Assembly: GCA_016176335.1 (NCBI GenBank)
Contig: JACOXI010000003.1
Coordinates: 248,001-312,000 of the forward strand
Direction: 5' to 3'
Length of the DNA stretch: 64,000 nucleotides
From: Candidatus Daviesbacteria bacterium
GTDB taxonomy: Bacteria; Patescibacteria; Microgenomatia; Daviesbacterales; UBA10151
Part shown: piece after piece, positions 42,984 to 49,680 of the stretch
How the letters are laid out: the number at the start of each line of letters is the position of its first letter
Numbering within the stretch: position 1 is the stretch's first letter
Made by a program: the position numbers and the translations under genes
The notes under the pieces: generated by a model
Told to the model about the DNA's origin: nothing
Seen by the model: the letters and a program-made list of their open reading frames with translations, nothing else
Databases searched by the model: none

Positions 42984-43085
42984 TTACCTAAAAAGACCTC
43001 CCCAAAAAGTGGCCAAAATGACCACCAAAATAAGGAGGCCTACAATTAACAAATTTTCTCTTGGTAAACTAATCACTTTTGACAT
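42984..43085 (-). CDS. 33-residue Leu/Ile/Val-rich leader peptide or small membrane peptide
   Basis: ATG at 43085, TAA at 42984-42986. The N-terminus is MSKVISLPREN and the middle is a dense run of Leu, Ile, Val and Gly (LLIVGLLILVVILA), ending FWGGLFR. Its codons contain region 1 (GGCCTCC, 43033-43039) and region 2 (GGGGAGGTC, 42995-43003) of a four-segment attenuator whose regions 3 and 4 form the terminator at 42938-42956. The composition fits a branched-chain amino-acid leader peptide. An ordinary single-helix mini-protein is the alternative. Confidence 0.55.
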   Translation of the reverse strand: MSKVISLPRENLLIVGLLILVVILATFWGGLFR

Positions 43086-43121
43086 ATTTAGTATTGTATC
43101 TTGTTTAAGTAAACAATGCAA
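43086..43121 (-). promoter_or_regulatory. Promoter of the Leu/Ile/Val-rich leader
   Basis: TTGCAT (43116-43121 on the minus strand), 17-nt spacer, TACAAT (43093-43098), then exactly 7 nt to the leader ATG. A near-consensus promoter; the transcript should begin at the start codon. Confidence 0.75.
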
Positions 43122-43167
43122 GTGTCCGCAATATTCCCCATAGAAATTCGAGAATAGCGAGAAAAAG

Positions 43168-43209
43168 TTGCGTTTTCGTAAACTTTATATTAAGATTGCA
43201 TCTTATAAT
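43168..43209 (+). promoter_or_regulatory. Candidate promoter of the TyrA-like gene
   Basis: TTGCGT (43168-43173), 17 nt, TAAGAT (43191-43196), ATG 14 nt later. A TATAAT (43204-43209) adjoining the ATG is an alternative box. Divergent from the leader-peptide promoter with about 45 nt between the -35 boxes. Confidence 0.45.
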
Positions 43210-43210
43210 A

Positions 43211-44812
43211 ATGTCTGCAGAACAAGATAAATCATTTTTGGTAATCGGCGGAGCTGATGGTATGGGTAACTGGCTTGTGCGCCGAGTCTTTGGACAGGTA
43301 TCAGGAATAAATCGTATCACCCTTCTTGATGTTCGTCCTGTTGATCAAATTCCGAATGCTAGATGGTTAAGCGAGTTTGGCCAACTCCCTAATCCCATAG
43401 ATGGTATTCAGGTAGATTATTCTGTCAGTCCTGACAGATTAATCCATGGATGGAGACCAATCGCTACAAATTCTACTCCTCCAGAAAGTAGGCTTCCGTT
43501 ATCTGAATATGATATCGTTATGCTGGGAGTACCTGCAGATCAAATATCTACTGCTGTCGCCAATATTTTTCCGCAATTGAAAAGATCCGTCTGGATACTT
43601 GATATCTGTTCTGTTAAGCAGAAGCCCATAGAAATTATGCATCAACAAGCTCCGGAGGGAGCTTCTATTATTGGTACGCACCCACTTTTTGGGCCAGCTG
43701 TACCTGATCTTATAGGGCAGAGGATGGTAATGGTTGAGACTCCCTCAACTAATTCTGATCATTTTAATTGGCTGACCCAGCTCTATAGAGATCGTGGTGC
43801 TCTGATAGTGCAAGCAGCACCTGATGAGCATGACTATTATATGCAATTTGTACAGGGACTTACACACTTTAGCTTCTTCCTGTTTGGCGAAGTTTTAAGG
43901 CGGGCAATGTACAGAGGCTTTAATTTTGATCGTTCGTTTGATTTCATGACACCCCCATATGCAGCTGTTGCAGGGTTTCTTGGAAGAATAATTTCAGCTA
44001 ACCCTAGGGTTTATGCCCAAATTCAGGCTGATCCTACCATGTTGCCTATAAGGGATTTGCTAGTTGAGTCAGCCCGTTCCTTAGTTTCTAGTTTCAGAGA
44101 TTCTGATGAAACTGGAATTATTTTGGCAATAGAGGGTATAACTGGTCCTTTTCAAGAGCGTGGAGTTGCAAAAGGCATTTCTCTTTCTGCATCTTTTGTA
44201 GCAGCAAATCAGGCATACTTTCGTTTGCTACAAGAACGTAAAGTTGAGGAGCGATTAACTGTTGTACAGGTAGTAGATCCTATAGATACAGGTAGGGAAA
44301 GAGTTTATCATGCAGGACGACTAATTGATTTTGATGGTGAATCTTTAGTGCTTAGAGAACGTACCTCCTTCATAGATGGTAAGTTAATCATAGTCTATGG
44401 TCAAGAATCCCAACGTGGTGCTGAGCGATTATTAAGAAAATTTGGAATGGGATTACCTAAAGGTAAAGAGATTCGTATACACCATAAGAGAGCCCGTGTT
44501 TTGTCTGATCCAGAGACTGACCTGTGGAGAAGACTTAACCTATTGCATCATGTATCTGATATCCCAGTTATAACGGAAGTACCGACGCGATTGGAAGGAC
44601 TTATAAGAAATATCCCTTTGCTCTGCCCAGATGTTGTCTCCTTAGCAACAAGAACAGTAGAAGAAGCTCGTTGGTTACAGCGCTATGGATTAACTAATCA
44701 AATTTTGCACCTCACAGTTTATGGAGATAGGAATATGGCAGAAGTCCAAGCACAAGTAATCCAATTACTCTCCGTATCAGGACTAAAGCTACATCAGGAG
44801 GTTAACAGTTAA
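43211..44812 (+). CDS. Prephenate dehydrogenase-like (TyrA) protein with unknown C-terminal domain
   Basis: 533 residues from the ATG at 43211. Residues 1-~300 form a TyrA-type enzyme: Rossmann motif VIGGADGMGNWLVRR, VMLGVPADQISTAV, DICSVKQKPIEIM, the conserved IIGTHPLFGPAVP and a helical dimer domain with FVQGLTHFSFFLFGEVLRR. TyrA oxidises prephenate (or arogenate) toward tyrosine. The ~190-residue C-terminal part (LTVVQVVDPIDTGRERVYH, RTSFIDGKLIIVYGQ) matches nothing I know, neither ACT nor chorismate mutase. No other aromatic pathway gene adjoins it except the aminotransferase 1.2 kb away. Confidence 0.8.
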   Translation: MSAEQDKSFLVIGGADGMGNWLVRRVFGQVSGINRITLLDVRPVDQIPNARWLSEFGQLPNPIDGIQVDYSVSPDRLIHGWRPIATNSTPPESRLPLSEYDIVMLGVPADQISTAVANIFPQLKRSVWILDICSVKQKPIEIMHQQAPEGASIIGTHPLFGPAVPDLIGQRMVMVETPSTNSDHFNWLTQLYRDRGALIVQAAPDEHDYYMQFVQGLTHFSFFLFGEVLRRAMYRGFNFDRSFDFMTPPYAAVAGFLGRIISANPRVYAQIQADPTMLPIRDLLVESARSLVSSFRDSDETGIILAIEGITGPFQERGVAKGISLSASFVAANQAYFRLLQERKVEERLTVVQVVDPIDTGRERVYHAGRLIDFDGESLVLRERTSFIDGKLIIVYGQESQRGAERLLRKFGMGLPKGKEIRIHHKRARVLSDPETDLWRRLNLLHHVSDIPVITEVPTRLEGLIRNIPLLCPDVVSLATRTVEEARWLQRYGLTNQILHLTVYGDRNMAEVQAQVIQLLSVSGLKLHQEVNS

Positions 44813-44858
44813 TTATCAGCACCAATGCAGATTGATTTTAAATCTCCTTAATCTCTTC

Positions 44859-45944
44859 TTAAGATAATTTTTCAGAAATGAGTTGGGCTAATGTTGGTGC
44901 TTTTCCTAGCCCTAATTTTGCCCTCCTAAGATTAGCGGTTTCAGTATCGAATTTTATTTGATTTAAATTTGCCACAATTTCGGCTATTTCAGTTCTACCA
45001 GTATAAGGTCTTAAGTTGCTGACATAGACCTGAAGAGCACTAGGGGTTCTTAAATCTTCAATAGTTGGTTCACCTCCAAAGCGTTCAGCAATTGGAATTC
45101 TTTGATAGGGGGCATGGAGGTGCTTTGCAGAAATAACTGTTCCTATCTCTTTATCTCGAGCAGGTTCCCATCCAATACCTTCAACTTCTTTCATAAGTAG
45201 TAAATATCTTAACTCTGAAGCAGGCATAAAGTTAATTCTCCGCTCACCGTTTCTTGCAAAAAGTAGCTCCTCTTGGCTGTACCCCCATGCAGGTGGATGA
45301 GTAAGTAGATATATTAGTGGTCGTTGAGGAACATCTAAGAGATGATCAGTGGTACCATTTCTATTATAGCGTTCTGCAACTTCTGCCAGACTAGAAGCAA
45401 TAGTTGGATGAGTAATTTGAATATGCTGTACAATTGGTAACAAATGTTCTTCGGTTTCGCAGGTAATTGGGTTTCCTGCATCAAGAGTTACTCTTACACC
45501 ACTTAATTCAGGATAATAAGCATCTTTATACGCCTCAATAAATCCCCTGATTTGTTGTGCATTAGCCATCTGGTTATCTATATCTCCGCCATTGGCGTAC
45601 ACATTGCTATGACAAGGACTCATAATTCTAAGAGCAGCAAGGTTTACCTGATTAACCTCACGAAGGCGGCGGGACAAGCTTAATGCTGTACTTACATAAC
45701 CAACTACTCTCGCAGGCAAATCAGTAGGACGAGTATTGGGCATGACAATCACGATACTCATTTCTACGGACTGCTGTCCTTCTCTCCAACCGTGGAGAAA
45801 ATCTGGAGTTCGAATGTCATGTGAGGCAATGAGGGGAGAATTTATTTTTCCGTCTGAAGGATCAGTCAAAAATCTCCAACCCATTCTAGTTAGTGCCTCA
45901 TAATACTGATTCGTCCATGGTTGATTGGCATGTCCTCTTTCCAT
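44859..45944 (-). CDS. Unknown protein in the Phe-leader aminotransferase operon
   Basis: Not recognised. 361 residues, soluble. Notable stretches are SVEMSIVIVMPNTRPTDLPA, LRIMSPCHSNVYANGGDID, TLDAGNPITCETEEHLLPIV and LIYLLTHPPAWGYSQEELLF. Alternating hydrophobic strands and helices suggest a Rossmann-like or phosphatase-like enzyme, but I see no catalytic signature. It begins 2 nt after the aminotransferase stop, so it is in the same operon and under the same leader. It converges on the TyrA-like gene. Confidence 0.7.
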   Translation of the reverse strand: MERGHANQPWTNQYYEALTRMGWRFLTDPSDGKINSPLIASHDIRTPDFLHGWREGQQSVEMSIVIVMPNTRPTDLPARVVGYVSTALSLSRRLREVNQVNLAALRIMSPCHSNVYANGGDIDNQMANAQQIRGFIEAYKDAYYPELSGVRVTLDAGNPITCETEEHLLPIVQHIQITHPTIASSLAEVAERYNRNGTTDHLLDVPQRPLIYLLTHPPAWGYSQEELLFARNGERRINFMPASELRYLLLMKEVEGIGWEPARDKEIGTVISAKHLHAPYQRIPIAERFGGEPTIEDLRTPSALQVYVSNLRPYTGRTEIAEIVANLNQIKFDTETANLRRAKLGLGKAPTLAQLISEKLS

Positions 45945-45946
45945 GG

Positions 45947-47062
45947 TCAGTTAATCTCCTTTAAAGAAGTTAAAAATTTTTTATTTTTTTCTTCATCAGC
46001 GATAGTTATTCTTACAAAACCCATATTTTCAATTCCTTTTGACTTTCTAAAATCAGCAGTGAGAATACCCTTTTTTAAAAGTTCTTCGTATAAGTCTTTC
46101 GTTCTATGTTTCAATAAATAAATATTTGTTTTTGTATCTGCTCCTAACTCTAGATTTTTTAATTTAGAAATTTCTCTAAAAAGATTTTCCCTTAACCTTC
46201 TTGTTTCTAAGGTTGTTCTTTGAATGAATGTTTGATCCATAAGAGCAGCCCCAGCAAGATTGATGATTAGTCCAGAAGTCATCAGCATAGTATCTCGATA
46301 ATTCTCAATTACTTCTATCATTTTTGAATGAGCTAAGGCATAACCAAAGCGTAAACCCGCTAATCCATAAGCTTTTGATAGAGTACGAAGAACAATTAGA
46401 TTTTCATACTTATGAATTAATTTAATGGCAGATTTTTTATGCTTTGGATCGTAAAATTCAAAAAAAGCTTCGTCTACAATAACAAGAGATGGCGAATTTT
46501 TTACAATTCTTTCGATTTGTTCTTGTTCATAAACTTCTCCAGTCGGATTGTTGGGATTACAGATCCAAATAATACTGGCGTTATTTTTGTTAGCTGAGTT
46601 GCATATCCTGTCAATCAAGATCGAATCAGGCTTAAAACAATTATTTGCAGGTAAGTTTAGATATATTACCCCACCTTGCATTAATAGTGAAGCTTCAGAA
46701 AATCTATAAAACGAGGGTACAACAATAATACTTTTGCTATTTTTATCCACAATCATTCTTGGTAAATAATCAATGATTTCATTGCTACTATTGGCAATAG
46801 TTACATTATTCATTGAAAGGTTATATAAAGAGGCAATGATTTTTTTGATTTTGCTATTGCTGGGGTCGGTATAATAGGCTAGAATTTTTTTATCAATAGC
46901 CTTTAAGACGGTTTCAATATTGACACTGCCAAGTAGATTCTCTCCTAAATCAAGTCTAAGGTATTTAGAAAGATCATCAAACTTTTGATCCTTAGAGAGA
47001 TATCCAGTGACTCTAATCTTTAAATATTTATTGGTAATTGTATTTAGTTTCATTTTTTTCAT
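45947..47062 (-). CDS. Class I/II aminotransferase, HisC-like
   Basis: PLP-dependent aminotransferase of 371 residues. Conserved: LDLGENLLGS, NVTIANSSNEIIDYLPRM, IIWICNPNNPTGEVYEQEQIE, VIVDEAFFEFYD, and the PLP lysine in RTLSKAYGLAGLRFGYALA. The family includes histidinol-phosphate and aromatic aminotransferases. The Phe-rich leader peptide upstream and the nearby TyrA-like gene favour a phenylalanine/tyrosine role over histidine synthesis. The terminator arm GGAGG, 7 nt before the ATG, serves as ribosome site. Confidence 0.88.
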   Translation of the reverse strand: MKKMKLNTITNKYLKIRVTGYLSKDQKFDDLSKYLRLDLGENLLGSVNIETVLKAIDKKILAYYTDPSNSKIKKIIASLYNLSMNNVTIANSSNEIIDYLPRMIVDKNSKSIIVVPSFYRFSEASLLMQGGVIYLNLPANNCFKPDSILIDRICNSANKNNASIIWICNPNNPTGEVYEQEQIERIVKNSPSLVIVDEAFFEFYDPKHKKSAIKLIHKYENLIVLRTLSKAYGLAGLRFGYALAHSKMIEVIENYRDTMLMTSGLIINLAGAALMDQTFIQRTTLETRRLRENLFREISKLKNLELGADTKTNIYLLKHRTKDLYEELLKKGILTADFRKSKGIENMGFVRITIADEEKNKKFLTSLKEIN

Positions 47063-47063
47063 T

Positions 47064-47091
47064 AAAAAACCTCCGACACAAAACGGAGGTT
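47064..47091 (-). terminator. Phe-leader terminator upstream of the aminotransferase
   Basis: On the minus strand AACCTCCG-ttttgtgt-CGGAGGTT followed by TTTT. The 5' arm with its flank can instead pair perfectly over 12 bp with AAAACGGAGGTT (47126-47137), the antiterminator. The 3' arm also holds the ribosome site for the aminotransferase. Confidence 0.88.
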
Positions 47092-47135
47092 AGTCTATTT
47101 AGCTGATTTTTATTTCACAAAAACCAACCTCCGTT

Positions 47136-47186
47136 TTAAGCGAAGGTAAAGAAAAAGCCAACAGCCTTTCTTTGTAGTTTTTGCAC
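47136..47186 (-). CDS. pheL: Phenylalanine leader peptide
   Basis: A 16-residue frame with GTG start at 47186: MQKLQRKAVGFFFTFA, stop TAA at 47136-47138. Four of the last six codons are Phe, closely resembling the FFFTF end of the E. coli pheA leader. Region 1 (ACCTTCG, 47141-47147) lies in the last Phe codons and pairs with CGGAGGT of region 2 (47127-47133). Regions 2-3 make the antiterminator, regions 3-4 the terminator. Stalling at Phe codons would free region 2 and allow read-through. Confidence 0.85.
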   Translation of the reverse strand: MQKLQRKAVGFFFTFA

Positions 47187-47246
47187 AGAGAGTACTTTAT
47201 CATAAGAATTCAAGCCTTGTCAAGTTCTTTCACAAACTGATATTAT
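47187..47246. promoter_or_regulatory. Divergent promoters of the Phe leader and aspS with overlapping -35 boxes
   Basis: Minus strand: TTGACA (47218-47223), 18 nt, TAAAGT (47194-47199), 7 nt, GTG of the leader peptide. Plus strand: TTGTCA (47217-47222), 18 nt, TATTAT (47241-47246), 10 nt, ATG of aspS. The two -35 boxes share five bases of the same DNA (CTTGTCAAG), so simultaneous occupancy looks impossible. Confidence 0.75.
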
Positions 47247-47256
47247 GCAAGCATAT

Positions 47257-48627
47257 ATGGATCGCACATTAATTTTGGATTGTAAAGAGAAGGTTGGAAA
47301 AGAGGTGAAAATTTGTGGATGGGTTGTAACTGGCCGAGATCACGGAAAGCTCGTTTTTCTGGATGTCTTAGACAGAAGTGGAGTTATTCAAGTATTAGCA
47401 TCTGGGGCTGACAAAAATGTTCCAGAGCTAAGACCCCAGGATGTAGTTTGTGTTACAGGAACTGTCAATAAAAGACCACAAAATCTGGTTAATAAAAATA
47501 TCCCTACGGGTGAAATAGAAATTTCAGCAGAAACTATTGAGGTTTTATCAAAAGCTCAAGAATTGCCTTTTGATATGGGAGGTAAAGATTTGGATTTGCA
47601 GTTGCCAACTCTTTTAGATTTCCGATCCTTAACTTTACGTCACCCTAAGCTTAAGTCTATTTTCAAAGTTCAGGCAAGTCTGCTTGAGGGATTTAGGCAA
47701 GCAGCTTTAGATTTAGACTGTACAGAGATTGTAGTACCAACAATTGTGGCAGGAGCAACAGAAGGAGGGGCAGAAGTTTTTAAGATAGATTATTTCGGCC
47801 GTAAAGCCTACCTTTCCCAAAGTCCCCAGCTTTACAAACAAATGTTAGTGCCTGTATATGAGCGGGTCTTTACTATTGCTAAGGCTTACCGTGCCGAACC
47901 CTCGGTTACCACCAGACATTTAACCGAAAGCACACAACTGGATATTGAAATTGGTTTTATAGAATTTGAAGACTTGCTGGATTTCCTGGAGGCAGTGGCG
48001 GTTAAAATGTTAACTGTTGCGGAGGAACAGTGCGGAGATATTTTATCTGAATTTGGTGTTGAAAAAATTGCTTTTGGCTCGCCTCGCTCCGCGGGCGGAG
48101 CGGGCAAAATTCCCAGACTGACCTTAAGAGAAGCTCAAGAAATAATCTTTAAAGAGTTTGGCAGAGATAATAGGAATGAGAAAGATTTGACCCCGCAAGA
48201 TGAGATAGATTTGTGTCAATGGTCGAAAGATAAACATCAATCGGATTTTGTCACCATCACTCATTTTCCAACTTCGGCAAAGCCATTTTACACCATGCCT
48301 AATCCAAAAAATCCAGAGTATAGTTTAAGTTATGACCTTCTTTTTAGAGGGGTAGAAATTTTAAGTGGTAGTCAGCGTATTAATGATTATCAGCAATTGC
48401 TCGATAGCATAAAAGGTCGGGGTATGAATCCTGATAATTTTCAGTTGTATCTTCAGGCTTTCCAGTATGGTATGCCCCCGGAGGGAGGATTTTCCTTCGG
48501 ACTTGAGAGGGTTACGATGCATGTTCTAAATTTATCAAATATTAGGCAAGCCAGTCTTTTTCCAAGGGATATGGAAAGAGTTGATATCAGATTATCTCAA
48601 AACTCAAATCGCAAATCTCAAAACTAA
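47257..48627 (+). CDS. aspS: Aspartyl-tRNA synthetase, archaeal/non-discriminating type
   Basis: Class II synthetase. 456 residues: N-terminal OB fold (VKICGWVVTGRDHGKLVFLD), motif 2 region FTIAKAYRAEPSVTTRHLTE, the substrate site YFGRKAYLSQSPQLYKQMLV, and motif 3 GFSFGLERVTMHVL. The QSPQLYKQ and short form are typical of archaeal-type AspRS, often able to charge both tRNA-Asp and tRNA-Asn. I chose the ATG at 47257; 47245 overlaps the -10 box. A ten-residue repeat-encoded insert (GSPRSAGGAG) lies near residue 274, and the last residues come from a CAAAACTCAAA repeat. Confidence 0.92.
   Translation: MDRTLILDCKEKVGKEVKICGWVVTGRDHGKLVFLDVLDRSGVIQVLASGADKNVPELRPQDVVCVTGTVNKRPQNLVNKNIPTGEIEISAETIEVLSKAQELPFDMGGKDLDLQLPTLLDFRSLTLRHPKLKSIFKVQASLLEGFRQAALDLDCTEIVVPTIVAGATEGGAEVFKIDYFGRKAYLSQSPQLYKQMLVPVYERVFTIAKAYRAEPSVTTRHLTESTQLDIEIGFIEFEDLLDFLEAVAVKMLTVAEEQCGDILSEFGVEKIAFGSPRSAGGAGKIPRLTLREAQEIIFKEFGRDNRNEKDLTPQDEIDLCQWSKDKHQSDFVTITHFPTSAKPFYTMPNPKNPEYSLSYDLLFRGVEILSGSQRINDYQQLLDSIKGRGMNPDNFQLYLQAFQYGMPPEGGFSFGLERVTMHVLNLSNIRQASLFPRDMERVDIRLSQNSNRKSQN
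48076..48105 (+). repeat. In-frame palindromic repeat inside aspS
   Basis: Thirty bp beginning GGCTCGCCTCGCTCCGC and ending GGAGCGGGC, exactly ten codons. The ends match the copies at 33381-33434 and in miaA. It falls between conserved segments of the synthetase, apparently in a tolerant loop. Confidence 0.8.
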
Positions 48628-48727
48628 AACTTTAAATCTTAAAACTTTTTAAAGATTTTACCTTTAAGATGTAGATTTGACCCATTCGGCTTCGTTCAGG
48701 GTCATCCTGAGCATTGTCGAAGGATGA
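48593..48727. repeat. Repeat-rich aspS/dacA gap
   Basis: A CAAAACTCAAA/CTTAAAAC heptamer-like tract (about 48597-48650) starts within the last aspS codons. Two GC-rich palindromes follow: ACCC...GGGT with TTCGGCTTCG (about 48682-48700) and TCATCCT-GAGCATTGTCGA-AGGATGA (about 48701-48727). No gene is seen in 48628-48759. Confidence 0.65.
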
Positions 48728-48759
48728 CATCTAAGATATAAGATTTGAGATTGTTAATA

Positions 48760-49680
48760 ATGAAATATTATTTTTATTCTGCTGGTTTAATTATACTGGC
48801 TATTATTTTTGCAACTACTTTACCAATTCTTACCGAGCAAAGTGAAAACACCCTACTTAGTCTACAAATTCCACAGAATAACTCCGCAGTTGCCGGTATT
48901 CAAAAGTACAATATCCCCCCTGTTAGCAAAAATATCCTCCCTCCGGAAATTTCCGCCCGATCTGTTTTAGTGAAAGATCTGGGAACAGGAACTATCCTTT
49001 ATCAAAAGGATGCAAATCTGCCGGTACCTATCGCATCAACCACTAAGATTGCAACAGCCTTGGTTGCCAGCGAATATTTTAATCCCAACTCAATTTTAAC
49101 AGTAAATCTGGGAGCAGAAATAAGCGGTGCAAAAGTAGGTCTTTTAAAGGGGGAAAACTTAAGTTTTAGGTCTCTTCTTTACGGGATGTTACTTAATTCC
49201 GGAAATGATGCGGCTTTCGCAATTGCGGAAAACTACCCCGGCGGAGTATTAGGTTTTGTTTCGGCAATGAACAAAAAATCAAATGAATTAGGGTTGAAAA
49301 GCACACATTTTGAAAATCCTGCCGGGTTTGATGGTCCCAATCATTTCTCATCTGCCTTGGATCTTTCTAAACTGACAGAGGAGGCTTTGAAAAATTACCA
49401 GTTGGCAAGGATTTTTGCCACCAAAGACACCAGTATTGTATCCTTGGATAAAAAATATGAGCACCAACTCCATAATTTAAATAAGCTTTTGGCTGATGTT
49501 AAGGGAGTGCTTGGTGTCAAAACCGGTTATACGCAAGCAGCAAAAGAAAATTTAGTCACTTTGGTTGATAGGGATGGTCACAAAATACTGGTTGTTGTTT
49601 TGGGTAGTGATGATAGGTTTGGGGAATCAACTAATTTGATTGAGTGGACTTATGATAACTTCATATGGCCCCAATTTTAA
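48760..49680 (+). CDS. dacA: D-alanyl-D-alanine carboxypeptidase (PBP5-like)
   Basis: Peptidoglycan-trimming serine peptidase. 306 residues from the ATG at 48760 (MKYYFYSAGLIILAI, signal anchor). Active-site motifs: SxxK as IASTTKIAT, SGN as LLNSGNDAAF and KTG as GVKTGYTQAAKEN. The C-terminal PBP5 extension domain is absent. The N-terminal hydrophobic segment places it outside the membrane, and its presence implies a peptidoglycan wall. Confidence 0.93.
   Translation: MKYYFYSAGLIILAIIFATTLPILTEQSENTLLSLQIPQNNSAVAGIQKYNIPPVSKNILPPEISARSVLVKDLGTGTILYQKDANLPVPIASTTKIATALVASEYFNPNSILTVNLGAEISGAKVGLLKGENLSFRSLLYGMLLNSGNDAAFAIAENYPGGVLGFVSAMNKKSNELGLKSTHFENPAGFDGPNHFSSALDLSKLTEEALKNYQLARIFATKDTSIVSLDKKYEHQLHNLNKLLADVKGVLGVKTGYTQAAKENLVTLVDRDGHKILVVVLGSDDRFGESTNLIEWTYDNFIWPQF

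Noticed and set aside
47107..47211. 34-codon frame starting at the ATG at 47209-47211 (MIKYSLCKNYKERLL)
   Set aside because: Its ATG lies upstream of the -10 box of the Phe-leader promoter, so it would not be in the transcript; the GTG frame at 47186 fits the promoter, the Phe codons and the hairpins.
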